Assembly (NCBI GenBank): GCA_947179155.2
Contig: OX359282.1
Location: forward strand, 3,092,001 to 3,156,000
Reading direction: 5' to 3'
DNA: 64,000 bases
Source of the DNA: Hedera helix
Taxonomy: Eukaryota > Streptophyta > Magnoliopsida > Apiales > Araliaceae
The translations under genes were made by a program, and so were the position numbers. The notes beneath the pieces were generated by a model. The model was not told where the DNA came from and ran no database searches. It worked only from the letters and a program-made list of their open reading frames with translations. Shown piece after piece: positions 43,604 through 56,200 of the stretch (the first letter of the stretch is position 1; every line of letters begins with the position of its first letter).

Positions 43604-43683
43604 ATGGCATACCGACCGTATTCCTCGCCGAAACAACCATACTTTTCGATCCAAAACGTGGGTTTGCTTCAGTTAACACCAGG
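43604..43683 (+). pseudogene. possible captured first exon inside the MULE
   Basis: An ATG followed by 26 codons of balanced composition (MAYRPYSSPKQPYFSIQNVG then LLQLTPG) ending at a GG/GTAATT donor-like site, preceded by a CT-rich and then CA-rich leader. This is more gene-like than its surroundings, as in Pack-MULEs that carry host gene fragments. The parent gene is not recognised. Confidence 0.25.
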
Positions 43684-44141
43684 GTAATTTTCTTTCTTTC
43701 TTTTTAATTTATGTTTGTTCTTCATCTGGGTTTAAAGCCTTCATCTCATCATTTTCTACCACTCAAAACCTAGATCTATGATCATCTTCCTCATATTTCC
43801 ATATAATTAATTTGGGAAAGAGTTAGGTTTTCAACTTGGGATGAATGATTTCAAATGATTTCAAGGAAGGATAACCACTACCCTGCCAATAAACCCTTTG
43901 ATACTATCCAACCTTGATTCTCTTCATCATATCCTCATAAAGATTAACTAGCTGAAAAAATATCAAGCTACTTGATTTAAATCACACAAATCTCAAAGCA
44001 TATTTCTTTAGAGGTTTAAATAGGGTCCTTGGAATTCAAATAGGTGAAGACTGAGATCTACAATTACATAAATTTGTAAAAGATGGGTGGTTCATTTGAT
44101 TTCAATTTTGACCGGAGGCCAGGTAAATGAAAGGCAGTAGC

Positions 44142-44362
44142 TAGTGGTGCACAAATGGCTTGTGGCCTAGCCTTGGTCCGGCCTGGGCCTGGCTTGGTCA
44201 AAGTTTGGCCTAGTCAAAGCCCGACCTAGCTCAGCCTGGCCTGGGGGCCACGAACATGCCACATTTTTTTGACTTTGATCCAGCTTAGCCCGGCCTGCCA
44301 ATAAGCCCGGCCTGGCTTGAGACCTGGCCTGGCCTTGTTCACCCAAAGCCCAGCTCAGCCTA
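44142..44362. mobile_element. GC-rich hAT-like repeat nested in the MULE
   Basis: Starts TAGTGGTGCACAAATGGC, the usual start of plant hAT MITEs of the TAGGGGTGCACA type, then runs through many GGCCTGGCC and GCCCGGCC words. The far end (about 44340-44362, TTGTTCACCCAAAGCCC) is poorly preserved and no target duplication was found. Confidence 0.45.
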
Positions 44363-44880
44363 TTAATTTTCTTTATTTGCTACTTCAATTCTTCCACTAT
44401 AGATGAAAACTTCCTCTTTATGACAATTCATTCAATAAATCAAATAAAATTGGCGTATTTCAATACGTTCATTCATGCATGTTTGTTTATATACGAATAA
44501 AGAAATCCCTGAAAACATACTAAGTAGTGTAATATATAAGAAATTTCTTTACCTAGCTAGCAACCTACACTTTTTACAGATATTTCATTGCATCTTCATT
44601 TTAATAAATACATAGCATAAAAATTAGAAAGTCACTTGCAAAATAATAATAATAATAATAATAAAAAGATATTTTTCATCATTATAATTTGAAAGTTGTA
44701 ACTTATAAAATGGGATACAATTTTAATTAAGGTTGGATAGATCCGAATCGAATGAATAAATTTGGGGGCTATTGATATTATTAGTATCAGTTGTTGATAC
44801 TATGGCACTGGATTTTACTAGTGTTATTGTATCCCTGAAGGTATATGACATTGTTGCTAATGGCATACTTTTTTATACTC

Positions 44881-44913
<33 letters not shown>

Positions 44914-45415
44914 GAAAAGCTAAAAAAATCGAGTCTTTAATGTGATAATGGCCTAATGGGGGTAATCTGTATATGGGATCGTAACTTTTTAGAGAGAGAG
45001 AAATGGGGGTTTTCTCAAGAAGAAGAAAGATAAAGAATAAGAAGAGGAAGATGATGAAAATTTTGTATTTTAAAAAAAAATTGTTGTAATTTTCAAGTTT
45101 ATTTAAATTTATTTGTTTTAAAAAAATTGTTATTTTATTTTAATTTTTCAAGTTTATTTTAATTTTATTTGTATTTTTAAAATTTTATTTTAATTTCATT
45201 TTATATTTTAAAAAATTATTATTTTATTCTAATTTCTTTTATTGTAAATTTTTAAGATTATTTTAATTTTATTTGTATTTTTAAAAATTAATTTTAATTT
45301 TATTTTATATTTTGAAAAATTATTATTTTATTTTAAATTATTTTATTGTAAATTTTCAAGTTTTTTTTTTGCATTTTTAATTTTTTATAATTTTAAAAAT
45401 ACAATAGGGGAGATT

Positions 45416-45425
<10 letters not shown>

Positions 45426-45474
<49 letters not shown>
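45426..45474. repeat. (TA)n then (GA)n microsatellite
   Basis: About twelve TA units followed by about eleven GA units, inside the MULE near its right arm. Confidence 0.95.
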
Positions 45475-45483
<9 letters not shown>

Positions 45484-45740
45484 AAAAAAATCATTATAAA
45501 AGTCATGTCATTATTGTCTAGTCAAATTGGTCAAGTCATTATTTCTTTTTCTTTTCTTTTCTTTTTTCCTGCCACGTATGAAAAAAATTGAAGCAAGTTA
45601 ACGTTCATCCAATTTTTTAACAGAATGATACAATTTTAATTAGTTTAATGTGATAATTTAATAAATTAAAAGTTTAGGGATATAATAAATAAAATGTGTC
45701 AAGTATAGTGGGAAAATCATTAGTTTTACCTATTATTAAT

Positions 45741-46189
45741 ACATGCGGTAATAGTGATAGCTGTCACCATTAATGTAAAGATTAATAGTGACTGTCAAAA
45801 GTGTTAAGGTCTATAAACTGCGATATTATTCATGACTTTATGTTTTTTCAAGGTAATTGATGTCGTTAACATTACATCATGAAAAATAAATGATGATTAA
45901 ATGGTCAATCATAAATTCTTTCTATATATATTCTTTTTTCTACTCTTAGATTAATTGTTTATATTTCATATTTTTGTGAGTCTAACTAATGCCACTACGA
46001 CAGATTGTCGGGGATCTCGCTCCTCCGATGAACAAGCGGCTGCTTAACTCGCAGGTGAACTAGTAGGGTTGCAAGGGGTAGCGCTTCTAAAAGTCAAGCA
46101 TAAGGTGTAATTGGATTTGGAGAATTATTGGCAATTCAATCTTGAGTTTTACTAATGTATTGGGCTCGAGCTCATATTATACCAGTTAG
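45741..46189. other. spacer with a GC-richer island
   Basis: Mostly AT-rich. About 46000-46110 is distinctly more GC-rich (for example TCGCTCCTCCGATGAACAAG and GGTGAACTAGTAGGG) and resembles a retroelement or transcript fragment, but I cannot identify it. No open frame of note. Confidence 0.4.
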
Positions 46190-47381
46190 AATTTTATAAG
46201 GACCAAAAAATTTGAATTACATTATAAATAAAATTAAAAAATTAAATTCTAATTAAATGAGTTATTGTGTAATTTCATTTAAACATTTATATGGTAATTT
46301 GATTGTTGACTATTCGGTTAATTTTTTAAAGGAAGTTCGATTAATGAATTTATTAAATTAACAGTCTAACCTAAGATTATTTTATGAGGAACCCTAATTA
46401 AATATTCAATTAATCTTGAATATGGCAAGTCTAATTGGATTATATAATTAATGTGAATATTAAATATGTAACAATGTGTTAAACTAGATGAATTTATTTA
46501 ATGGTCCATGTATGTAATTAATTACTAATGGACTAACTTAGTAAGTTAATTAAACAAGCCCAATAATTTAATTATGTAATGGACTTGTAGACAATAATGT
46601 ATGATCATGTAATTTAATTAATTTAGCCCAATGCTTGATTTAAATACCAAGTCATGCTAGTAGCCCATTGATTTAATTAACTTAGCCCAAGTGAAACTAA
46701 ATGTAGTAGCCCAAACATTAGCCCAAATGGTACATTAAGTGAAAGTCAACAAGTGGTCAATGTTACTACCAAATTCAAATTAAAAATAAAGCAAAAATGG
46801 GAGGATAAAAATGAGGTGTTGGATGAATAAGAGAAGGATCCCTTGGGTCCCATATAATCTCTTATGTGGCACATTTGATTAGTTAGGAATTTTTAAAAAT
46901 CTCCATGTAACCTTGGATTGGACAAAGTTGATGATAGATCTATACATACATAGTTATATGTAGAACTGTTGGAAGATGAGATATAATTTAATAAGACCAT
47001 CTTTGACCAACATTAGAATACTTCATTTTTTTCAAGTTGTAAGCATTTTAGAGAGAGAATCTCTCAAGAAAAAGTTGCAAGAGAAGTTAGAGAGAGAAAT
47101 TCTCTAAAGAAAATAGAGAGAGTTTTAGTGAGAGAAGAAAAGAAAAATCCTAGAAAAACCATTAAAGCTCAAAGCCTTTGGTAGTTAGAGAGCATTAAAA
47201 CCATCAAGGATGAAGCTTTGAATGTCTAACAACTTCATCTTCTACTTTGGAAAGGAAAGGAAGCAAGCTAGCAAGATCAAAAGGCATAAAATCCCTTAAA
47301 AAAAATCCTAATCTTGGTTTTCTTTTAATTTTTATGGTAGAAATGTTATCTTGAGCTATTTGTTCTTAAAATCATGCTAGA

Positions 47382-49371
47382 TGTCGACGCAGGGAAAAGT
47401 CATTTCGTTTTTTAATAATTATTCCCTTTCCAGTTTTAGCCTTCAAGATGTGATCTTTTGAAAAGGGTCGGCTTGAATGTCGACGGGGTTTTGAAAGGTT
47501 GGTTTTATGATGAGCCAATTGACCAGAGTCGCCAATTGGTATATTTGAAATGGATGTACCAACTCATCTGAATTTTGTTTTCGTAACCACTGGCTCATGT
47601 ATAACTCCGATTTAATTGGTCTGCGAACCGAGATTCATAGAGTTCGGGGGCTTGCTTAAGCGAGAGGAAGGTGTTAGGCACCCCCCGACTTCCGTGAAAA
47701 CACGGTTACCGCAATCTTGATGATTTCCTATCCTTTTTTAAAATCCTAAAATGTGTGTGTGTGTGTGTGTGCGCGTGCGTGCGTGCCTAAATGATTGTTT
47801 GTGGTGAATTTTGCATAAAGTCGCTTTGATTTTATATGGCAAACGTGCTTTATCTGAAAAGAGTTTTTTGACATCTTTTGACCCAAATGACCAGGCTTGG
47901 TTTGTAATAAAGATTGATTTTTTATTTCGAAAAACGATGAGGGTTTTTATTAGGTGTCGTTTTTAGAAAACCAGAGTTTTTAAACTTTCGTCAAATAGGA
48001 ATCGAGACTATACATTGCCCTTTAACAGTAAAGTCAAATAAAATGAAGGGCAACTTCTAGGAGCTCTTTAACGCTATGCACCAAAGCTTAATGAAAACGT
48101 TTATCGTTTTTTACGAAATCGTTTTTATGATATTTCAAAACCGCTTGTAGCCTTTTCGTCACACAGGAATCGACGTTTATTAAAACTCTTAATTATATGC
48201 TCCGTGATTCTAATACCCTAATTTGATTACTTTTAAAAATCTTGGTCGTTTACCTTACTTTGAAAAACCGTTTTTTCATGTCGCAAATCAAAACAAGCAT
48301 TCAAAACCGTGTCGGGGCTATCCATGGGCATGTGAGTCGTCTAAATATCCCCAAACACCCACAGTCACATATTTTACTATTACGGGGCCTTAAACCCGAT
48401 CACGGTTCGATATCGCTTTAAGGCCTAATATTTACATATGTACAAAATGGACCCTTGCAATGATTACATACACCAAAATTTGTCCATCTTCGGAGTTTGA
48501 TCACGAGGATCTCATTCCTAGGCTCACAATCACCCAAATCACTGCACGACCATACCAAGGCAAGCTTAACAATACTGGACTTGTTATTATACTACACAAA
48601 TCAAAAAATCGCAAGCCCAATACTACGAACTATCTATTAACACAATGAACTACATATCACCTTGCAATACGCCAATAAACGCTTTATATTTCACTACTCG
48701 AGCCAAAAACACAAGAACACCTAATTATTTGAGCAACAACAAGCAATTTCTCACTAAACTTCAATCCACCCGAGCCCCTCTCTCTCTAATCTCGCCACTT
48801 TCTCTCTCTATTTCTTAAGAAATTTTGCTTCTCCTCCTTCTGCATATCAAAAATGGCGCTGTATAGGTGACTGAGGGCAGCCGCAGGTGCATCTGCGGCT
48901 GCCTGTTGTGGCCGCCTGCGCCGAATCCTCGGCTACTGGGTTGTCTCCTCGAGCCACAAAAGTGTCCCGTTTGTCGGTGGCCGCAAGTACACCTGTGGCT
49001 GCCCAGCTTGTTTTTCTCGATTTCTGTGTCACGCAGTCTTAAATCGTCAAATTTTGCTGTATTATTTTGGAAGGCTGTTACCTGATGTATAAATTGCTCT
49101 TTGTACCTGGCTTCCAAGGAGCGAGACCCCCCCGACTGCCGTAAGCGTAGTGGTCATTCGTCGTCTTTGGCGACCAGATCAGGTTTCGTCTGGATCGACT
49201 GTGTGTCCTGCCTCACTGACCCGATGCCCTTTGTTTGTTTGGCAGCTTTGACCGCAAGCCGTCGTGGTGGCTTCGTGTTGGGGTCCACCTTCCTTTTCGT
49301 ATGTTGGATCAAATGACAATTTTGCCCTCCTGTCCAGGTTAGTACATAAGTGCAAAATTTGGGTGTCTATA
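47382..49371 (-). mobile_element. nested solo LTR, probably Tat/Ogre type, TSD CTAGA
   Basis: Bounded by perfect CTAGA duplications (47377-47381, 49372-49376). On + it starts TGTCGACGCAGGGAAAAG and ends AATTTGGGTGTCTATA, so on minus it begins TATAGACACCC (one base off TG) and ends CGTCGACA. The phrase GGAAGGTGTTAGGCACCCC (47673 region) is one I associate with Tat/Ogre LTRs, from memory only. The interior has a GT microsatellite (about 47753-47780) and two GC-rich inverted repeats (48876-48903 and 48979-49003). The open frames at 48815-49397 cover GC-rich LTR sequence and have no protein motif. Confidence 0.75.
48876..49003. repeat. paired GC-rich inverted repeats in Ogre-like LTR
   Basis: GGCAGCCGCAG then 6 bases then CTGCGGCTGCC (48876-48903) is a perfect 11-bp inverted repeat; a second, decayed version (GGCCGCA...TGTGGCTGCC) lies at 48979-49003. 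Both stand out from AT-rich surroundings. Confidence 0.88.
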
Positions 49372-52220
49372 CTAGACATGTTTATATAGTATGTCATGTG
49401 GTTTAAATGTGTGGTGGTATGGGTTTATATAGAAAAATTTAGCAAAAGACTTGAAAATATTTTTACCGACGAACAAAATGTAGTTTGTTCGAATAAATGG
49501 CACATTTAAAAATCTACAAATTATTTTTGTGGTTTTATATTTTCTAGGAATATATGTGTAAGTTATGAACCAAACCTCTTTGGAATCACTCAAAAATAAT
49601 TAAAAATGATTTAGTTATTAATTTTTGAAGCAAACTAATTCACTGTTGAAAAACCTTGCTGGACAATGCACTTTAACGCTTTTTTCGATGACCAAAACTT
49701 ATCCAAAAATAGCAAACGATCACAATTTATTGTAGTTCAAGAAGATACGAATGCAACGATATAAAGTATAGCTCAATCGGAGTTGTAGAACTCAAAATAT
49801 TCAAGCTTTTATAAAAGACCCCAAATCTAAAAAATGACAAAGTTCCTGCTAATTTATTTTTTTTCTGTGAACCGGCCGGAACTTTCCTGCTATCGATTCA
49901 CTAGAATTACGACAGGTTCTGATGACGGGTCCTTGACGGAAGTTGCTTAGTTTTACGTGTACTATTTTATAAAAATATGTTTGTATTTTTAGCATGTCAT
50001 TTGATAATTTCCATAATTAAAATATGATTAAACCTTACTAACTAAAGGAAAAATAATAAATTAATATTTTTAATTTCTGAAAAATCATAAAACTACTAAT
50101 TACTTATTATTTAAGTAATATTAAATAATAATTAGGATTAATTAAGAAATTAATTATTTTTAATAGTATTTAAGGTGTAAAGAGTACACTAATTAACTAT
50201 TAATTAGTTAGTAATTAAGTAAAATTACTAATAAATTATTATTAAATATGTTATTTAAGTATTTAATAATAATATAAGAAAGATAAAGTGAATAAATTAT
50301 CTATTTATTATTTAATTGAGAATTAAATAGTAAATAAAGATAAGTAATTAACTAATTATTATTTAATTAACATTAAATAATAATTAAAGAGGGATAAAAT
50401 TTATAAATTAATTATTATAATAAATAAAGATAATTAAGAAATTAATTATTATTTAATTAACATTAAATAAAAATTAAAGGAGGATTAAATTAAAGAATTA
50501 ATTATTTATTATTTAATTAAGATTAAATAATAAGTAAGGATAATTTATTAATTAATTATTATTTAATTAACATAAAATAATAATTAAATGAGGGTTGAAT
50601 TAATAAATTAATTATTTAATTAAGATTAAATAATAAGTAAGGGTAATTGATTAATTAATTATTAATTAATTAACATTAAATAATAATTAAATGAGGATTA
50701 AATTAATAAATTATTTATTATTTAATGAAGATTAAATAATAGGTACTAATAATTAATTAATTTATTATTATTTAATTGATGTTAAATAATGATTAAAGAT
50801 GATTAAAATAAGTAAGTTAATTATTTATCAATTAATTGAGGATTAATGATAAATAAGAAGGATTATTGGCGTATAAATAATTAATTTGCGCAACAATAAT
50901 TAGGGAGGGTTATCAGTTATAATAATAATAATAAATGATGTACCAAAACAATTATAATAAATTGTTAAACAATTATATGAAGGATGTTTGAAATTTATAT
51001 TGCTTAGAGAAAGGTAATATTTGTCAGTTAAGTAATTACTTGAAATCAAGTAAGCGGTTGGGTACAGTCAATAAAGGAGTTGTACTATGTGATAATTCTA
51101 GGTAATTAGATGATAATAAACTTAATTGTTTAAATAAGCAATTATGTGTCGTACTAATCAATAGACCAACGTATCAATGTTAGGTCTTTCGAAAGAAAAT
51201 TTATTACGCAAGATAGCAATAATTCGACTATTAGGCAGGTTTTCTAACCTTACTCAAATTTCTATTGAGCAAGTCATTTGAAGTTAATTATTATTATTCA
51301 AATATGAGTTGATTGGTTTAATAATTGTTGAATTATTCCACATTTATATTATCCTTAACATCCGTGCTTTGTGCATTTGAATTTCTGTTTCATTATTGAA
51401 CTGTGAAATATTTAAAGTTCTTAAATTTTGAACTGATTGAAGGAGTCATCTGTGCCATTTGTTCGACTAGACATTTACCTGTGAAATTGTACGAGCTATC
51501 CAAACCATAGTGGTACGGATTTTAAGACTGAGCAAAATAACCCAAATTTGGGGGAAATAACCTACGTATCAAGAACACGATACAAATCGAACTAAATGTT
51601 ATGCATACACATAGGGTACACGAGGCTGATCCCCTCAAGTACTGTTCGAAGAATATAACCTAAGGGGATAAGTCAAGTGACTGACTCCTCAGAGCAGAAG
51701 TTCATGGTATATTTGACCTCTCGGTATTTAAACAATCAAACTGTCCTTTGTTGTTCAAGTTTTGATTATACTATTGATGCATTATTTCATAATCCTTTGA
51801 ATCATTCAATTCTTATTATACCATGACATATTTTATACATTGTTCATTAAAACTTGCTGAGCAAGCTAGTTGCTCATCCTTGCTATGTCATGATATTTAT
51901 TGCAGCAAAGCCTGAGAGCTCTAAGGGAGATAAAAGCAAAGGGAAGCTGAAACCCTAAATGCATTTGAAATGTTAATTGCCTAAGTTAGAATTATTTTGT
52001 GAACTATTATGATGTAATACGAACCCTATCACATTTGATTTGACTCGTGATGTATTTTGTTAAGGTTTCGAATCTTGGGACTACTAGTAAACCTTTTGTA
52101 TAAACAACATATGTTTATTTTATTTCGCATTAGTATATTATGTTGTTTGGAAGTAAATAATTGTATGATGACGTGAACACCAAGTTTGAGGTACTAGTAT
52201 CTGAATTTGGGGGTGTCACA

Positions 52221-53258
52221 GATTTTTTAGTTACTGTAAAATATTGTTTAATAGATCAATGTAGAGTGTATGAGACATCTGATGAATATATCAGACAAAT
52301 ATCACTAGCTAAATTAATGAATTTGGGTATATCATGTGTTTTTATTTTATTTTTTTTGTTTTTCATCTAATTTCTGTATAATTGTGCTATAATTTGATTT
52401 TAAATTCGTGATGATATATATATATATATATATATATATATTCTCTAAAAATAGATTTATTAATCTAATTTTATATTAATTTTATTTTAATTAGATTCAT
52501 TTTAATGAACAAGTCAAGAAGCTGAAGAAAAGGAAAAGATAAACTTGAAGGAAGAGAAAGGTAAAGCAAGAGAGAAGAGGGTAAGGGAGAAAAAGAGAAA
52601 AAGAAGGAAAAAAGGGTTTTCATCATATTATAAAAGGAAGGCAGAGGATCAGAAGCAAAAAAGAGTCACAAAAAAAAAGCTGCGACATAATTAAAAAAAC
52701 AGAGTAGCGGCATAACAACTAGAGAAAAAATATGTAGTGGAACAGCAAAACAGAAGCATTAGTTTAGCAGCAGATCATAATCATATCGGTTCATTCAAAT
52801 CTTATTCAATTAATTTTTGTTTTTGCTATGTATGGCTAAATTAATTTATGAGATTTAGGATGAAACATCAGTGAATATGTATGGTCTAAAATTTATTTAC
52901 AATTCTCAAATTGGTTTCAATTTTAAAAATTCTTATTATGCTTTATTGATTGATTTGAATTAAATTATTTCATTCTTAATATCAAGTATTTTGAATAGTT
53001 ATAATTAATTTAATTTAATTTGGGTCAGTGATTTAAAGTTTAAATTAAGAACTTTGATTGTATTTTTTTTAAATAATGGATACATATAATGCTTGAAACT
53101 TATACATTAAGCCTTGAAAATAAAAATTTACAAAATAAATATTTTTATGAACTTAAACTGAAAAATCTTACATTGAATTGATTTTCAAATTGCTACTCAT
53201 AATACAGAGAATTGTTGAATGAATAGTAAGACAGTGGAGTTATAAATTGAAATGTTTC
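52221..53258. other. spacer, possibly a diverged Athila LTR fragment
   Basis: AT-rich with a (TA)n tract (about 52406-52440). A purine-rich run (52530-52640) precedes ATTATAAAAGGAAGGCAGAGG-like sequence that could be a retroelement TATA region, and GTATGGCTAAATTAATTTATG (near 52828) faintly resembles Athila LTRs. Not enough to call. No host gene seen. Confidence 0.35.
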
Positions 53259-53261
53259 CTT

Positions 53262-56200
53262 GGTACTACCTGTTCCATTTCCACAGAGATTGCAAAAACG
53301 GAAATTGGACAGGCAATTTTTGAAGTTCTTGGAGGTGTTTAAGAAGCTGCAAATCAACATTCCGTTTGCAGATGCGTTGGAACAAATGCCCAGCTACGTC
53401 AAATTCATTAAGGACATTTTGTCAAAGAAAAGAAGGTTGGGAGAATTTGAAACTATAGCTTTAACGGAGGAGTGCAGCGCCATCTTACAAAAGAAACTTC
53501 CACCGAAGCTTAAGGATCCGGGCAACTTCACTATACCATGCACAATCGGGAGCCAGTTTTTCAACCGATGCTTGTATGATTTGGCTGCAAGTATCAACCT
53601 CATGCCTTTTTCAGTTTATCAGCAACTTGGTTTGAAAGAAGCCACCCCCACAAATGTAACTCTTCAGTTAGTAGATAGATCACTCACTTATTCGCGGGGG
53701 ATTGTGGAGGATGTCTTGGTTAAGGTTGACAAATTCATATTTCCGACAGATTTCATCGTGTTAGACTTTAAGGAGGACCAAAACATTCCAATCATTATGG
53801 GTCAACTATTTCTTGCAACGGGGAGAACATTGATTGATGTTCAAAAAGGACAACTGACTATGCGGGTGCAGGACCAAGAGGTAACCTTCAACTTGTTTAA
53901 GGTAATGAAATTCCCAAGTGATGTTGACGAATGCCTCAGAGTTGATCTAGTTGATGGAGCAGTTAACGAGATCCGTTCAAGTAACAGTGCTCTTGAAACG
54001 TCTATTGTTAATGAAGAAATTGTAGAATGTTCAGAAGCCATGGAGTATGTGCAGCTGCTGGATTCTTCACCAACGTACACTAAGTTTAAATAGCAGTTTG
54101 AAGCACTTGACTATTCGGGGAAGTTCAATGTTCGAGCTAAAACTTCATTAGAGGAACCGCCTACTTTGGATCTTAAACAGTTACCTAAACATCTTAGGTA
54201 TGCATATTTGGGTGAGTCATCTACCTTGTCAGTGATTATTTCTGCAACTCTTACAGATGAGCAAGAGAGTAAGCTTTTGAGAGTACTTAGAGAATATAAA
54301 TCTGCATTGGGATGGATTCTTACGGATATAAAGGGAATTCGTCCGACTATTTGCATGCATAAGATTTTACTCGAAAAAGGGGCTAAACCAACTATTAAGC
54401 ATCAACGAATGTTGAACCCTGTTATGAAAGAAGTGGTGAAAAAGGAGATCATTAAGTGGCGTGATGCTGGGATCATTTATCCGATTTCAAATAGTGCGTG
54501 GGTGAGTCCAGTACAGTGCGTCCCAAAGAAGGGTGGTATGTCGGTAGTTGCTAATGAAAATAATGAATTGATCCTGACAAGAACAGTTACTAGGTGGAGA
54601 GTATGCATGAATTATAGAAAACTGAACAAGGCCACTCGTAAGGACCATTTTCCGCTGTCGTTCATTGACCAAATGCTAGATCGATAGGCTGGGCATGAGT
54701 TCTATTATCTATTGGATGGGTATTCAGGGTATAATCAGATTGTTATTGCGCCCGAGGACCAAGAAAAGATAACTTTTACCTGCCCCTACGGGACTTTTGC
54801 ATTTAGACGGATGTCCTTCAGATTATATAATGCACCGTCCACTTTTCAAAAGTGCATGATGGTTATCTTCTCGGATATGGTCGAAAACAATCTCGAGGTA
54901 TTTATGGACGATTTCTCAATTTTTGGAGATTCTTTTGATCTTTGTTTGGAGAACCTAATTCTGGTACTAAAACGTTGCATTGAGATAAATTTGATTTTGA
55001 ATTGGGAAAAATGCACTTTATGGTTCAAGAGGGTATCATTTTGGGGCACAGAGTGTCAGTAAAAGGGCTAGAAGTGGATAAAGCAAAAATCGAGACAATT
55101 GAGAAACTTCCATCTCCCTCATCGGTTAAGGGAGTTCGGAGTTTTCTAGGGCATGCTAGTTTCTACCGTCGGTTCATAAAGGATTTTTCGAAGATAACAA
55201 AATCGTTGTGCAATTTGTTGGAAAAAGACGCACCGTTCAAGTTTGATAAGGCCTGTCATGAAGCCTTTGAGTTCCTGAAAATGAAGTTGGTTACAGCTCC
55301 AGTGATTATTTCCCCTGATTGGAACTTACCTTTTGAATTGATGTGTGACGCGAGTGATTACGCGATTGGGGCAGTCTTGGGTCAGCACAAAGACAAGATG
55401 TTCCATGCCATTTACTACGCAAGCAAGACACTGTCGGATGCCCAGCTCAATTACACAACAACAGAAAAAGAACTTCTAGTAGTGGTGTATGCTTTTGATA
55501 AATTTCAGGCATATCTAATCAGGATAAAAGTGGTGGTGTTCACGGATCATTCAGCTATAAAATACTTGATCACTAAGGAAAATGCAAAGCCGCGTTTGAT
55601 AAGATGGGTACTCTTACTTCAAAAATTTGACTTAGAGATTCGGGACAGGAAGGGGACCGAAAACCAAGTGGCGGATCACTTATTCAGGTTAGAGAAATCA
55701 AAACATAAAGAGGATGACGGTCTGGTGATTAGTGAATCGTTCCCAGATGAACAACTCTTTTCTATTACGACGAAGGCACCATGGTATAGTGATTTTGTGA
55801 ATTACCTAGCACGTGGTGTAATACCTCCGGACCTGTCAAGCCAGCAATGAAAGAAGTTCTTTCACGGTGTGAAATTTTATATGTAGAATGAACCTCTATT
55901 GTTTAAACAATGTGCCGATCAACTGTTGAGAAGATGTGTACCCGAGGAAGAAATTCAGAATATCCTTCACCATTACCATGCTTCAGATTACGGAGGACAC
56001 TATGGGAGCGAAAGGACTGCATTCAAGGTGCTTCATTCTGAATTTTACTAGTCTTCACTCTTTAAGGATGCTCGTTCGTTTGTGCTACAGTGCGACAGAT
56101 GCCAAAGGGTTGGCAATATCTCTAAACGACATGAAATGCCCCTCAATAATATTTTGGTAGTTAAGATTTTTGATGTATGGGGGATAGATTTCATGGGGCC

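Larger units (their letters stand above)
43253..45730. mobile_element. Mutator-like non-autonomous element, ~110-bp TIRs, 10-bp direct repeat
   Basis: The left end GGCAAAACGAAGGAAAAAC continues as CCCACTATAATTGACACG and onward; the reverse complement of the right end reads GGTAAAACTAATGATTTTCC then CACTATACTTGACACATTTT. The similarity extends about 110 bp, the long TIR of MULEs. TATTATTAAT stands on both sides (43243-43252 and 45731-45740), fitting the 9-10 bp MULE target duplication. No transposase is present. Inside are a candidate captured exon (43604-43683), a nested hAT-like repeat (44142-44362), TA and GA microsatellites (44884-44911, 45426-45474) and a ~107-bp AT tandem repeat (about 45090-45380). 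Confidence 0.78.
46190..52220 (+). mobile_element. chromovirus-family LTR in opposite orientation, left end unresolved
   Basis: Read as reverse complement it matches the LTR at 10165-14828: GGAACCCTAATTAAATATT and GTTCGATTAATGAATTTATT (46331-46412) mirror the 13990-14070 region; AACTTGCTGAGCAAGCTAGTT (51848 region, shown partly) mirrors the 6620-6650 region; an AT array lies at about 50020-50930; and it ends GGGGGTGTCACA at 52220, the reverse of TGTGACGACCCC. The left edge is diverged or truncated near 46190 and no target duplication was found. No primer site follows 52220, so it is a solo or fragmentary LTR. A 1,990-bp element is nested at 47382-49371. Confidence 0.75.

Noticed and set aside
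43371..43679. 102-codon minus-strand frame inside the MULE
   Set aside because: Its first part is antisense to the exon-like segment on + and its tail is low-complexity TIR sequence; the + strand reading with ATG and donor fits better.
48815..49397. Cluster of overlapping open frames on both strands with balanced composition
   Set aside because: The region is GC-rich LTR sequence between perfect CTAGA duplications; open frames on both strands reflect base composition, and no protein motif is seen.
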